Part shown: in pieces, positions 1 to 8,501 of the stretch
How positions within the stretch are numbered: the stretch's first letter is position 1
Layout: the number at the start of each line of letters is the position of its first letter
From: an uncultured Candidatus Melainabacteria bacterium
GTDB lineage: Bacteria > Cyanobacteriota > Vampirovibrionia > Gastranaerophilales > Gastranaerophilaceae
Reading direction: 5' to 3'
Length of the DNA: 64,000 nucleotides
NCBI GenBank assembly: GCA_947570135.1
Contig: CANOTP010000007.1
Coordinates: forward strand, 30,087 to 94,086
The notes under the pieces: generated by a model
The model's database searches: none
What the model was told of the DNA's origin: nothing
The model's input: the letters and a program-made list of their open reading frames with translations, nothing else
Position numbers and translations under genes: made by a program

Positions 1-168
1 ACCGAACTTCGCAACTTTAAATCCAAAAAAGATGCGGCAATTTTACCGCTTGTAGAAGAATTTTACAAACAGGTCGATAGCGGTAAACGTTCAAAAGAAG
101 AATTAAAAACAATGGCGGAAAACGTTCTTTTTGAAATCAAAAACGGACCGCCGTTTGTATATTCATAA
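1..168 (+). CDS. C-terminal part of an unidentified protein
   Basis: An open frame enters the window in frame 1 and stops at TAA 166-168, giving the last 55 residues of a protein whose start lies outside. The fragment is charged and helical-looking, ends in GPPFVYS, and has no domain I recognise. No function is proposed. Confidence 0.6.
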   Translation, partial: TELRNFKSKKDAAILPLVEEFYKQVDSGKRSKEELKTMAENVLFEIKNGPPFVYS

Positions 169-175
169 AATTATT

Positions 176-200
176 GTCACTCTGAACTTGATTCAGAGTC
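176..200. repeat. Dispersed palindromic repeat, copy 1
   Basis: The core CTCTGAA-cttga-TTCAGAG is a 7-bp inverted repeat preceded by GTCA. Related copies lie at 12017-12041, 21507-21532 and 21578-21602, always between genes. It looks like a small REP-type intergenic repeat that can form a hairpin; no function is shown. Confidence 0.7.
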
Positions 201-231
201 TGTTAATGATAATTATAAAAAGGTAATATTT

Positions 232-690
232 ATGATTCAACCGATTCAACCTAATTACATTTGTAACTCCTGTCAACTTCCGACTCGTGAGCGAAATTAT
301 TGTATATTTGATAAAAACGAAGTTGATTATTTTGTTAAACAAAAAGAAAACGCCCTGCCGTATTTAACAGACATTTTAGAGCATTCAAATAACGAGGCGC
401 AAGTGACTGAAACCCTTTATATAATAGATAGAATGACAGATAACGGAACAAAAGGGATTGATAAACTTTACCCTGTGTTTGCAAGGTTTAATAATACCGA
501 ATCCCCTAATATTCAAACTTTTTTGGCGGGAATTTATCGTAAAACTCAGATTCCTGACGCTTTCGGACCGCTTATCAATATGCTTATAAAAAATTCCCTA
601 AAACCCCATAACCCAAACCAAACCTTTGACCCTAACGAAGAAATCGGCGGTGCGATTTTAAGTTATCTGTCAGGCAGGTTCAAAGGTTAA
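232..690 (+). CDS. Hypothetical protein, HEAT-like helices
   Basis: A 152-residue soluble protein with no signal peptide. Residues about 35-150 read as amphipathic helix pairs spaced like HEAT/armadillo repeats, for example around LPYLTDIL and FGPLINMLIK. Such folds usually bind other proteins, but no family is recognised. The N-terminus carries two Cys pairs (CNSC and, further on, NYC). A purine-rich AAAAAGG precedes the ATG. The gene converges on the XRE gene and their stop codons overlap by 4 bp. Confidence 0.6.
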   Translation: MIQPIQPNYICNSCQLPTRERNYCIFDKNEVDYFVKQKENALPYLTDILEHSNNEAQVTETLYIIDRMTDNGTKGIDKLYPVFARFNNTESPNIQTFLAGIYRKTQIPDAFGPLINMLIKNSLKPHNPNQTFDPNEEIGGAILSYLSGRFKG

Positions 691-1091
691 GAATGAATCT
701 GGAACGGGCACTTTGTACAGTGAGCTTTCGGGTGAAGTATAAGATTATCTTCTAAATCGTACATCTTTGCAACCCTTGTATCTAAAGGAGCTCCACATTT
801 TGGGCATTTTAACCCGCCTGCACCGTTTAAGATAAGCTGTTTTAAGCTTTCTATAATCTCAGGTGATACAATATCGCTTGCAATATCTTTTTCAAGCTGT
901 TTAATTTCATGTGCTTCGCATTTCAGAACCTTGGCAATAGCTTGTCTGATTGTTACGGGAAGAAACAGTTCTTTCCCCGCTTCGACTTCTTCAACGACTT
1001 CTACGGGAATATTAGCGGCAACAGCCAAACCTTTTTGAGTTAGCCCTAATTCTTCACGTTTATTCTGGATAAATCTTGCTAATGTTTTCAT
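687..1091 (-). CDS. XRE-type HTH regulator with C-terminal zinc ribbon
   Basis: Of 134 residues, about 1-60 form an XRE/Cro helix-turn-helix (FIQNKREELGLTQKGLAVAA, then VEEVEAGK). The C-terminus has two Cys pairs, CPKCGAP and CTKC, spaced about 30 residues apart as in a treble-clef or zinc-ribbon site. Known XRE proteins bind operator DNA as dimers. The zinc site could be structural or metal-sensing. It stands alone and converges on the upstream gene; its target is unknown. Confidence 0.75.
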   Translation of the reverse strand: MKTLARFIQNKREELGLTQKGLAVAANIPVEVVEEVEAGKELFLPVTIRQAIAKVLKCEAHEIKQLEKDIASDIVSPEIIESLKQLILNGAGGLKCPKCGAPLDTRVAKMYDLEDNLILHPKAHCTKCPFQIHS

Positions 1092-1285
1092 ATAATTATC
1101 ATAGCATAAAGTAGGGATTTTATAATTATTAAGAAATGTAACAAGAATGTTTGTAGGTTGAAATCCGTATGGCTATAGGGTTTTGTTTTTTTTAGCACAT
1201 GTAAATCGTGACAAGTCATGCAATTTTTGAATAAGCAAATTGTTTATATAGGTACAGGGGAAAATCGAAAGTACGAGGAAAAATT

Positions 1286-1510
1286 ATGGCAATATCACCA
1301 CAAGGAATGGCAAATCTTGCTTACTGGAATGTGTTACCAATGGGTATCTCAAATTATGGCGGTGACATACAGGTTTATAATGTCGGTCAATACGCACAAC
1401 CATTGTTTACAGCATTCAATCCTATGGCAATGGCAAACTTTTCAGCACCGTTTTTCGGAGGCGGAGTTAATATTCCAATGCCGCCGTTAAGTTTTGATTT
1501 TATGGCATAG
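1286..1510 (+). CDS. Short paralogue of the downstream MAISP protein
   Basis: This 74-residue protein is nearly identical over its first 60 residues to the N-terminus of the next gene (MAISPxGMANLAYW, LPMGISNYGGD, QVYNV, SQPLFT/AQPLFT, NPxAMA, SAPF). It has a good ribosome binding site (ACGAGGAAAAATT before ATG). It ends with Met/Pro/Phe-rich sequence and lacks the long helical tail. It looks like a tandem duplication keeping only the shared head domain. There is no signal peptide and no known family. A longer frame at 1218 overlaps it but has no ribosome binding site. Confidence 0.7.
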   Translation: MAISPQGMANLAYWNVLPMGISNYGGDIQVYNVGQYAQPLFTAFNPMAMANFSAPFFGGGVNIPMPPLSFDFMA

Positions 1511-1567
1511 ATATTAGAAAAAAATAATACATACTTACACAAGGAATAAAGAAAGTAGAGGCAATTT

Positions 1568-2779
1568 ATGGCAATTTCACCAATCGGAATGGCAAATCTC
1601 GCATATTGGGGTTCGTTACCAATGGGCATATCAAACTATGGCGGCGATGTTCAGGTCTATAATGTAGATGAATATTCACAACCGTTGTTTACAGTATACA
1701 ATCCGCAGGCAATGGCAAGTTTATCTGCTCCGTTTGCAGGTGTAGGATGTCAAATTCCGCAAGTACAATTTGATCCCGATTTGGTTGATAAATTGGCAGA
1801 TGCAATGTGGCAGCCTGTTATAAAAGATTTGGCAGAAAGTAATGTCGGATCAGTTGCCGGTACTATTCAATCAACAAAAGCAAAGTTAAATTCAAAATTA
1901 CAAACAGAAGGCATATCCGAAGAAGATAAGAACAAAGTACAAGCTTTATTAGACAGATTAGACGAACAAGAAAAAAAACTTAGAGAACTTCAAAACGCTG
2001 AAGGCTTAACAAACGATGAAGTTTACGAAAGGTCAAAAGAAATTGAGCGTGCAATGCGTGATATTGCGGCAGAATGCGCGCAATTAAATATTACGCCGCA
2101 AAGAGCATCACAATCAGAGGAAGCTGAAAACTCAGAAGCTGCAGATGCTGCAAACGAGTCTCAAGGTACAAATAGTCAACAATTGACTCAGGAGTTACAA
2201 CAGTTGCAGGAACAATTGGAAAATCTCTCAGAATCTCAGGAACAACAATCACAACAAACTGATAATAAAGGATTCTTTGTAGCGCCTGAATACGCTCCTG
2301 CAAGAGCTGAGCTTGAATCTCAAATGCAGCAGGAAATGGATACCCAAACAGGCGGAGTCAGATCTGCAGAGCAAATTGCACAACAATTCAGAGATGCTGT
2401 TAATGACAGCTGGGGAACAGATAATGAAACATTTAATAATATTTGTTCTCAAATTAACAAAGATAACGTTATGGACTTAATGTTGGCATATAACAGATTC
2501 CAATCAATAGAAGACGGCGAATCATTTATGGAAGCTTTTATGTGGGATGCCAATCACGGTCAAAAAGCCAAATACGGTAAACAAATTGCTAACGCTTTAA
2601 AAGAAAAAGCAGTAGAAGTCGGCGTATATGACGAGTTAAAAGATGATTTTGCAACAATATACGATGAATTGGGTGACTTGTTCATAAGCAATGATATTTC
2701 AGAAAACTTTGACAATATTGTTGAAAAAATTGCAGTTGCAATGGGTCAGCCTGAATATGCAAGACCGTACGAAGATTAA
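1568..2779 (+). CDS. Hypothetical protein: conserved head plus Gln/Glu-rich coiled coil
   Basis: In this 403-residue protein, residues 1-60 match the small upstream paralogue. About 100-250 is a long Gln/Glu/Ala-rich coiled coil with several QLQEQLE-like heptads. About 250-403 is a folded acidic domain with alternating helices. It lacks a signal peptide and transmembrane segments. The repeated head suggests a common docking or targeting signal. A rho-independent terminator follows at 2849. Function unknown; coding status is firm from the ribosome binding site, length and paralogy. Confidence 0.8.
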   Translation: MAISPIGMANLAYWGSLPMGISNYGGDVQVYNVDEYSQPLFTVYNPQAMASLSAPFAGVGCQIPQVQFDPDLVDKLADAMWQPVIKDLAESNVGSVAGTIQSTKAKLNSKLQTEGISEEDKNKVQALLDRLDEQEKKLRELQNAEGLTNDEVYERSKEIERAMRDIAAECAQLNITPQRASQSEEAENSEAADAANESQGTNSQQLTQELQQLQEQLENLSESQEQQSQQTDNKGFFVAPEYAPARAELESQMQQEMDTQTGGVRSAEQIAQQFRDAVNDSWGTDNETFNNICSQINKDNVMDLMLAYNRFQSIEDGESFMEAFMWDANHGQKAKYGKQIANALKEKAVEVGVYDELKDDFATIYDELGDLFISNDISENFDNIVEKIAVAMGQPEYARPYED

Positions 2780-2848
2780 AAAATATTCTTAATTTCCTCA
2801 ATTTAAGATAATATCCTTAAAGGTTAGGTATGTAGTGTAGAAATATAT

Positions 2849-2878
2849 CCCCGCAAAAATTGCGGGGTTTTTCTTTTT
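2849..2878 (+). terminator. Rho-independent terminator
   Basis: CCCCGCAA and TTGCGGGG form an 8-bp GC-rich stem, followed by TTTTTCTTTTT. It ends the transcript of the 403-residue protein gene and separates it from rpsO. Confidence 0.85.
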
Positions 2879-2902
2879 GTAAACACGGGTGTGGGGTACC
2901 CC

Positions 2903-2931
2903 TTGATTTTTTATATTGACTATAATATTAT
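2903..2931 (+). promoter_or_regulatory. Probable sigma-70 promoter of rpsO
   Basis: TTGATT at 2903-2908 and TATTAT at 2926-2931 are separated by 17 bp; an overlapping TATAAT lies at 2921. About 100 bases of untranslated leader follow, with short inverted segments. S15 represses its own mRNA through leader structures in several bacteria, so this leader may do the same; that part is inference. Confidence 0.45.
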
Positions 2932-3035
2932 CATCATGTAGAGTGCTTACGCCAATAATCACTCAACAGGAGTAAGTAAAAGGCTAATCGTAAAAGTCCG
3001 ATATGAACTCCAAAAGCAAAAAAGGAAAACTAATA

Positions 3036-3305
3036 ATGTCAATTAACTTAAAAAACAAACAGGAAATCGTTAAGGAATACGGTAAAAACGAAAAAGACAC
3101 AGGCTCTTCTGCTGTTCAAGTTGCGATGATGACTCAAAAAATCAGCGAACTTACAGAACACTTAAAATCTAACAAAAAAGATTTTGCAACAAAAAGAGGT
3201 CTTTTGATGATGGTAGGTAAAAGAAAAAGATTACTTGCTTACATCAAATCTCAAAACCTTGACGAATACAGAGAATTGATTAAAAAATTAGGTATCAGAG
3301 GTTAG
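3036..3305 (+). CDS. rpsO: 30S ribosomal protein S15
   Basis: S15 binds the central domain of 16S rRNA early in small-subunit assembly. The sequence has the family hallmarks DTGSSAVQVA, LTEHL, HLKSNKKDFATKRGL and LLAYIK. From the ATG at 3036 the protein is 89 residues, the usual S15 length, and AAAGGAAAAC lies before it. The in-frame ATG at 3003 would add 11 residues not found in the family. The gene is alone with its own terminator. Confidence 0.97.
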   Translation: MSINLKNKQEIVKEYGKNEKDTGSSAVQVAMMTQKISELTEHLKSNKKDFATKRGLLMMVGKRKRLLAYIKSQNLDEYRELIKKLGIRG

Positions 3306-3326
3306 TTCTGATAAAGCTTTTAAAAG

Positions 3327-3352
3327 ACCGACCCCTTAAAGGTCGGTTTTTT
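3327..3352 (+). terminator. Rho-independent terminator after rpsO
   Basis: ACCGACC and GGTCGGT pair across a short loop and are followed by TTTTTT. It ends the rpsO transcript before hydF. Confidence 0.85.
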
Positions 3353-3394
3353 AGTATACACCCTCGTAACTTGAGGTGAGGTTTTGGGAGGAAT

Positions 3395-4570
3395 ATGAAG
3401 ACATTAAAATCAATGCGTTTACATATAGGAATTTTCGGTAAGACTAATGTCGGTAAGTCGTCTTTACTTAACCGTATTACAGGGCAAGATGTGGCGATTG
3501 TGTCGGACATTGCAGGCACTACAACAGATGTTGTCGAAAAATCAATGGAGCTTTTACCGATTGGTCCCGTAACTTTTTTAGATACCGCAGGGATTGACGA
3601 TACCTCGGTACTTGGTGCGGAGCGTATTGAAAAAACAATGAAAATCCTTAATCGTACGGATATCGGCGTGGTTGTTTGTGACTACAACGGGGTTGATGAG
3701 TACGAAAAAGGTTTAATTGAAAAATTTAATGAACTCGGGATTCCGTTTATTGTTGTTGTTAATAAGCTTGATATGGGTGAGTTGAAAGTCAATTTGCCTT
3801 ACGAAAATATCCTTCAAACCTCTGTAAAAACAGATTCCGAGCTTGTTAATAAGTTCAAACAGGCTTTAATTAAGCTTTTGCCTGACGAGTTTGTAAATTC
3901 ACCGAAAATCGTCGGGGATTTGGTTGATGAAAAAAGTATTGTAATCCTTGTAACTCCGATTGATAAAGAAGCTCCAAAAGGTCGTTTGATTTTACCGCAG
4001 GTTCAGACTATCAGGGATTTACTTGATAGTAATTGTATTTGTATGGTTGTGAAAGAATCAGAACTTCAAGGAGCTTTAGACAGTTTAAAAACACCGCCGG
4101 CGCTTGTTGTAACGGATTCACAGGCGTTTCGTAAGGTTGCGGAGATTGTGCCTGAAAATATTCCTCTGACATCTTTTTCTATACTTTTTGCAAGGCTGAA
4201 AGGTGATTTGAGGGCGTTTATAAAAGGCGCGGAGGCGATTGAAAACCTTAAAGACGGCGACAGGGTTTTAATTCTTGAAAGCTGTACCCACCACGCGATA
4301 GAAGATGATATCGGACGGGTTAAGATTCCTAATCTTTTACGTAAAAAAACGGGTAAAGATTTGGTCATTGAAAATATTTCAGGACATGATTTCCCTGAAA
4401 TTTCAAAGTACGCACTTGTAATCCATTGCGGTGCGTGTATGACAAACAGGCGTGAAGTTTTATCAAGAATCTTGATTGCAGGACAAAAAGGGGTTCCTGT
4501 TACAAACTACGGAATCGCTATTTCATACTGTTTGGGAATTTTGCCAAGAGCAGTAAAACCGCTTATTTAA
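3395..4570 (+). CDS. hydF: [FeFe]-hydrogenase maturation GTPase HydF
   Basis: HydF is the scaffold on which the 2Fe subcluster of [FeFe] hydrogenase is built by HydE and HydG and then delivered to HydA. Residues 10-170 are an Era/TrmE-like GTPase: G1 GKTNVGKSS, G3 DTAG, G4 NKLD. The C-terminal domain has HCGACM near residue 365 with an upstream histidine, the expected cluster ligands. GGGAGGAAT precedes the ATG. At 391 residues the length is normal. The 3' end overlaps ffh, on the opposite strand, by 8 bp. hydG lies at 25.7 kb; hydE and hydA are not in the window. Confidence 0.93.
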   Translation: MKTLKSMRLHIGIFGKTNVGKSSLLNRITGQDVAIVSDIAGTTTDVVEKSMELLPIGPVTFLDTAGIDDTSVLGAERIEKTMKILNRTDIGVVVCDYNGVDEYEKGLIEKFNELGIPFIVVVNKLDMGELKVNLPYENILQTSVKTDSELVNKFKQALIKLLPDEFVNSPKIVGDLVDEKSIVILVTPIDKEAPKGRLILPQVQTIRDLLDSNCICMVVKESELQGALDSLKTPPALVVTDSQAFRKVAEIVPENIPLTSFSILFARLKGDLRAFIKGAEAIENLKDGDRVLILESCTHHAIEDDIGRVKIPNLLRKKTGKDLVIENISGHDFPEISKYALVIHCGACMTNRREVLSRILIAGQKGVPVTNYGIAISYCLGILPRAVKPLI

Positions 4571-5948
4571 ACTTTCTCATCATTTTCATGGCGTTCATTG
4601 CTTTAACCATGGCTTTTTTCTCGTTTCCTTTGCCAAAGCTGCCGAACATTTTTTGCATTTTGTTCATGCCGCCCATCATTTGACGCATTTGTTCAAACTG
4701 TTTAACATATTGATTTACTGTGTGCATATCCATACCGCAACCTTTTGCAATCCGTTTTTTACGGCTTGTGTTCATAAGTTCAGGGTGTTCACGCTCTTCA
4801 GGTGTCATACTTTGGATAAATACTTCAATCTTTTTAAATTCTGTGTCTGTTGCGTGTGAAATCTTTTCTCTGTCTGCTTGTTTAAGATTAACTCCCGGAA
4901 GCATTCCTAAAATTTGATCCATTGAACCAAACATTTTCATTTGTTTTTGCATATTTAAAAAGTCATTGAATGAAAATTCAGCTTTTGACATTTTTTCTTG
5001 CATTTTTAGGGCTTCTTTTTCATCAAAAACTTCCTGGGCTCGTTCAACAAGGGAAACAATATCGCCCATTCCCAAAATTCTTGTTGCCATACGCTCAGGA
5101 TAAAAATCTTCAAGTGCGTTTAATTTTTCTCCCGTACCCGTTAATTTGATAGGTTTTCCCGTACAGTGAACAACAGATAACGCCGAACCTCCGCGGGAAT
5201 CACCGTCAAGCTTTGTTAAAATTAAACCTGTCAAACCGATTTGGGCATCAAAGTTTTCCGCAACATTAACGGATTCTTGTCCTGTCATCGCATCAATTAC
5301 GAGAAGTTTTTCCTGCGGGCGGAAGACTCTGTCTATAATCAACAGTTCCGACATCATCTCGGTATCTATTTGTAAACGTCCTGCTGTATCAAGGATTACT
5401 ACGTTAAATCCGTTATCTTTTGCATGATTTAATGCACTTTGAACAATGTTTTGAACATCTGTTGAACCCTCAATCGTAAAAACTTCGCATCCGATTTCCT
5501 GTCCTAATGTTTGTAATTGCGAAATTGCAGCGGGACGATATACATCACATGCAACAAGCAGCGGATTTTTACCTTCTTTTTTAAGCTTTACTGCAAGCTT
5601 AGCTGAGGATGTTGTTTTCCCTGAACCCTGAAGTCCTAGCATCATAATAATTGACGGATGTCCTGACAGGTCAAGCGGTTTAACTTCTTTTCCCAACAAT
5701 TCCACAAGTTCATCATGGACAATTTTTACTAATTGTTGAGATGGATTTACCCCTTGTAAAACATTTTCACCTTCAGCTTTATCTTTTATTGATGAGATAA
5801 ATGATTTTACTACTCTTAAGTTAACATCTGCTTCTAAAAGTGCTCTGCGGATTTCGCGCAACGCATCTTGCATGTTATCTTGCGTTAATTCTTGTGAGTG
5901 TGTTTTTGAAATTATATTTTGAAGTTTTTCGCTTAAGTTATCAAACAT
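4563..5948 (-). CDS. ffh: Signal recognition particle protein Ffh (SRP54)
   Basis: Ffh with 4.5S RNA recognises signal sequences on nascent chains and delivers ribosomes to FtsY at the membrane. This 461-residue protein has an N-terminal helical bundle, the GTPase G domain (GLQGSGKTTSSAKLA, DTAGRLQ, TKLDGDSRGG), and a Met-rich M domain (MQKQMKMFGSMDQILGMLPG onward) ending in a Met/Lys-rich tail. It has the family's normal length and order. It appears to be a single-gene unit. Confidence 0.97.
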   Translation of the reverse strand: MFDNLSEKLQNIISKTHSQELTQDNMQDALREIRRALLEADVNLRVVKSFISSIKDKAEGENVLQGVNPSQQLVKIVHDELVELLGKEVKPLDLSGHPSIIMMLGLQGSGKTTSSAKLAVKLKKEGKNPLLVACDVYRPAAISQLQTLGQEIGCEVFTIEGSTDVQNIVQSALNHAKDNGFNVVILDTAGRLQIDTEMMSELLIIDRVFRPQEKLLVIDAMTGQESVNVAENFDAQIGLTGLILTKLDGDSRGGSALSVVHCTGKPIKLTGTGEKLNALEDFYPERMATRILGMGDIVSLVERAQEVFDEKEALKMQEKMSKAEFSFNDFLNMQKQMKMFGSMDQILGMLPGVNLKQADREKISHATDTEFKKIEVFIQSMTPEEREHPELMNTSRKKRIAKGCGMDMHTVNQYVKQFEQMRQMMGGMNKMQKMFGSFGKGNEKKAMVKAMNAMKMMRKFK

Positions 5949-6043
5949 TTTATATCCCTTTTAATACTATATGCCGATTTTAACATAAAAACACACTTTT
6001 CAACATTCGAAAAATCTGTTATACTTATAAAAAAGGAGAGTTT

Positions 6044-6514
6044 ATGAAAAAGATTGTATTAATAATGGTTGCAGCTTTAATCGGTACATCTGTATACGCT
6101 GATGTCAGTATGCCCGGTGCTCCGAGCTTTGGAACAACGGTTGATACTCAGGATTTAGCTCCGTCTTCTGCTTATAAAAAGCCCGGTTTTGAAAAGCCAG
6201 AATCAAAACCAGTTTCAAGTTTTTATGATGTAGATAAGCCGCTTCAAAGTCCTATAAGCTCTGTTGAAAGCATGGCAAAGGCAATGGCGGTTGCAGAATT
6301 GAAGGGTGACAGGACAAAATCGAATGAAATTTATAAAAAGATGCTTGAAAAAGGAGTATCAAATGTTCAGGTAGATACTCATATAAATTCTTGTCCTTAC
6401 AGGAAAGGTATACCACCTGTTACGATTGGTGGGAAAACTTACACTGGGAAAAAATGTGTTTTTGTAAAATATAAGTATAATGGAAACTCAACAGGTACAG
6501 GTGCTTGTCAGTAG
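6044..6514 (+). CDS. Exported hypothetical protein
   Basis: The first ~20 residues are a signal peptide (MKKIVLIMVAALIGTSVYA, likely cleaved after A-D). The mature part of ~136 residues is Pro/Ser-rich at first, then has a short helical region with SVESMAKAMAVAE, and a C-terminal segment with three cysteines that could form a disulfide. AAAAGGAG precedes the ATG. No family is recognised; periplasmic or secreted location is inferred from the signal. Confidence 0.75.
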   Translation: MKKIVLIMVAALIGTSVYADVSMPGAPSFGTTVDTQDLAPSSAYKKPGFEKPESKPVSSFYDVDKPLQSPISSVESMAKAMAVAELKGDRTKSNEIYKKMLEKGVSNVQVDTHINSCPYRKGIPPVTIGGKTYTGKKCVFVKYKYNGNSTGTGACQ

Positions 6515-6534
6515 TTAGTTAATAGAATAGAAAA

Positions 6535-6566
6535 ACGGACCTGATTTCATTAGAAATCAGGTCCGT
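6535..6566. terminator. Bidirectional terminator
   Basis: ACGGACCTGATTTC pairs with its exact complement on the other side of a short loop (13-14 bp stem). A-rich sequence lies on one side and T-rich sequence on the other, so it can serve both the exported protein gene and the opposing fba gene. Confidence 0.85.
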
Positions 6567-6593
6567 TAATTTTATAATATCATCCTTTGGAAA

Positions 6594-7553
6594 TTAGTCT
6601 TGAGCGTGGCCTGCTGTACCTAATACGTCACGCATTTTGTGCATAACCATTTCTTTAACAGCAGTTCTACCAGGTCCCATGTATTCACGAGGGTCGAATT
6701 TTTCAGGATGTTCTACGAAAAATTCTCTGATAGTTGATGTCATTGCAAGACGTAAGTCTGTATCAATGTTGATTTTTGCTACGCCGTGTTTAGAAGCGTA
6801 TGCTAACATTTCTTCAGGAACACCTTGAGCGTTTGGTAAGTTACCGCCAAATTTATTACATTTAGCAACAAATTCTGCAGGAACTGAAGATGAACCGTGA
6901 AGAACGATTGGGTAATCTCCGAATCCAGCTTCTTTTAATGCGTCTTTAATTTCTTTTAATCTGTCGAAGTCTAATTTAGCTTCACCTGCGAATTTGTAAG
7001 CACCGTGAGATGTTCCGATAGCGATTGCTAAAGAGTCACAACCTGTTTGTTTAACAAATTCAACAGCTTCTTGAACATTAGTATATTTAGCATCTTTAGC
7101 ATCAACGTTAACGTCGTCTTCAACACCTGCTAATTTACCAAGTTCTGCTTCAACCGAAACTCCTCTTTCGTGAGCGTATTCAACAACTTTTTTAGTTAAA
7201 GCTACGTTTTCTTCAAACGGGAATCTTGAACCGTCAATCATAACTGATGAGAATCCGCCGTCGATACAAGCTTTACAAATTTCAAAATCAGCACCGTGGT
7301 CTAAGTGAAGTGCGATAGGTACTGTTGTTGTAGCTAATGCTGCTTCAACCAATTTTAAAAGGTAAGTTTGGTTAGCATATTTTCTTGCACCTGCTGAAAC
7401 CTGTAAGATAATAGGTGATTGAGTTTCTTCAGCAGCTTCTGCAATACCCTGTAAGATTTCCATGTTGTTTACGTTGTAAGCACCGATAGCGTATCCGCCT
7501 GCTAATGCTTTTTTGAACATTTCGTTTGTTCCAACTAATTTTCTTTCACTCAT
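6594..7553 (-). CDS. fba: Class II fructose-bisphosphate aldolase
   Basis: Zinc-dependent aldolase that interconverts fructose-1,6-bisphosphate with DHAP and glyceraldehyde-3-phosphate in glycolysis and gluconeogenesis. At 319 residues it contains the zinc-binding segment ALHLDHGAD, the EAELGKLAG loop, GTSHGAYKF and LHGSSSVP, all expected. It is transcribed alone and reads clean codon-biased sequence, as for a highly expressed gene; GAAGGAGAAC precedes the ATG. Confidence 0.96.
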   Translation of the reverse strand: MSERKLVGTNEMFKKALAGGYAIGAYNVNNMEILQGIAEAAEETQSPIILQVSAGARKYANQTYLLKLVEAALATTTVPIALHLDHGADFEICKACIDGGFSSVMIDGSRFPFEENVALTKKVVEYAHERGVSVEAELGKLAGVEDDVNVDAKDAKYTNVQEAVEFVKQTGCDSLAIAIGTSHGAYKFAGEAKLDFDRLKEIKDALKEAGFGDYPIVLHGSSSVPAEFVAKCNKFGGNLPNAQGVPEEMLAYASKHGVAKINIDTDLRLAMTSTIREFFVEHPEKFDPREYMGPGRTAVKEMVMHKMRDVLGTAGHAQD

Positions 7554-7725
7554 TTGAGTTCTCCTTCTTTTACGTATAATATATTACACATGCTTAATTT
7601 ATAACAAACAAACATAAACTTCAACGGGGTTTTATTACTATTGACAAAATATATAAAATCGTAAATAATATGCATGTAGGGGGAACCCTAACGAAGTTCC
7701 GTTTCATAAGAGTTCCACTTCATAC

Positions 7726-7800
7726 CTACAAGAATAATAAAGCAATTTTAAGAGCTGCTATCACTGTAATGATTGCAGCTTTTATTATTCGCTTAATCAT
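7726..7800 (-). CDS. 24-residue hydrophobic, basic peptide
   Basis: The frame MIKRIIKAAIITVIAALKIA (then LLFL) follows an almost perfect Shine-Dalgarno (AAAGGAGGTGG, 5 nt before ATG). The peptide is one amphipathic or transmembrane helix with a basic start, like type I toxin peptides or small membrane regulators. A TATAAT box on the same strand lies ~90 bp upstream (near 7889), after a short inverted repeat (GTAAG/CTTAC). The 350-bp gap between fba and the PPTase gene holds no other gene. Function is unknown and toxin identity is only a possibility. Confidence 0.5.
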   Translation of the reverse strand: MIKRIIKAAIITVIAALKIALLFL

Positions 7801-7906
7801 ACTTACCACCTCCTTTCTGACCTCATTCCTTCATAGTCTGTGTGTCAGAGGGTAGTAAGTTGTAGATACTTACCTACTTGCAGTTATTATAGTATGTAAT
7901 ATAAAA

Positions 7907-8491
7907 TTAAAATCCTATTAATGACGGGTTTTCGTATTCTTGCTCAAGGTTAATATCTTTACTTTTCGGTAAAAGTTCTTTTATGCCGTATTTTGTAACT
8001 ATCACACTGTCTGAAACGCAGGTATATACGTAATCTTTGTTCAAAAATGACGAGTAAATCGATTTTGGTTCGGCGCCAAGTTTTATTTCTGCCTCATGCA
8101 GTGTCCAGAACCTGTAAAAATCATGACGCGTTGGGTTTTTGATATTCCTGTTGTAGCGTTCAAGAATTCGTTTGTAATCTCTGGGGTACATATATTCAAC
8201 ATCAAGCCCGATATTTTTATTGTTAAACGCTGCCATTACAATGTTTTTTGAATGCGAGATACTGAAATTCAGTTTGTGGTTTTTAAAAACGGGTTTATGA
8301 TTTTCTGATACAATATCCGTGTTTTCAATTCCGTAAACGTTTTTCGCGATAAATTTTACCAAAAAAAGTCCGCAAAGGTGTTCAAGATACTTATCTCGGC
8401 ACTTGTATTCTCTGTTATCGGTGAACTTTTCAAGTGATTCTATGTTAACAGAGTTTAGAAATTCTTCTTTTTTTAAGTAATAGATTTCCAT
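7907..8491 (-). CDS. Sfp-type 4'-phosphopantetheinyl transferase
   Basis: The family moves the 4'-phosphopantetheine arm of CoA onto a Ser of carrier proteins. The signature motifs are present: NIGLDVEYM (Mg-binding Asp/Glu) and, ~40 residues later, FWTLHEAEIKLGA (W..HEA.K). At 194 residues it is slightly short of Sfp (~224). It is the last gene of an operon with the LdpA-like and beta-lactamase-like genes (10-bp gap). No polyketide or peptide synthase is nearby, so fatty-acid ACP is the probable substrate. Confidence 0.85.
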   Translation of the reverse strand: MEIYYLKKEEFLNSVNIESLEKFTDNREYKCRDKYLEHLCGLFLVKFIAKNVYGIENTDIVSENHKPVFKNHKLNFSISHSKNIVMAAFNNKNIGLDVEYMYPRDYKRILERYNRNIKNPTRHDFYRFWTLHEAEIKLGAEPKSIYSSFLNKDYVYTCVSDSVIVTKYGIKELLPKSKDINLEQEYENPSLIGF

Positions 8492-8501
8492 AAATTTTTA
8501 C

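Noticed and set aside
1218..1490. A 90-codon frame overlapping the small MAISP paralogue
   Set aside because: No ribosome site, and the alternative frame at 1286 matches the neighbouring paralogue closely.
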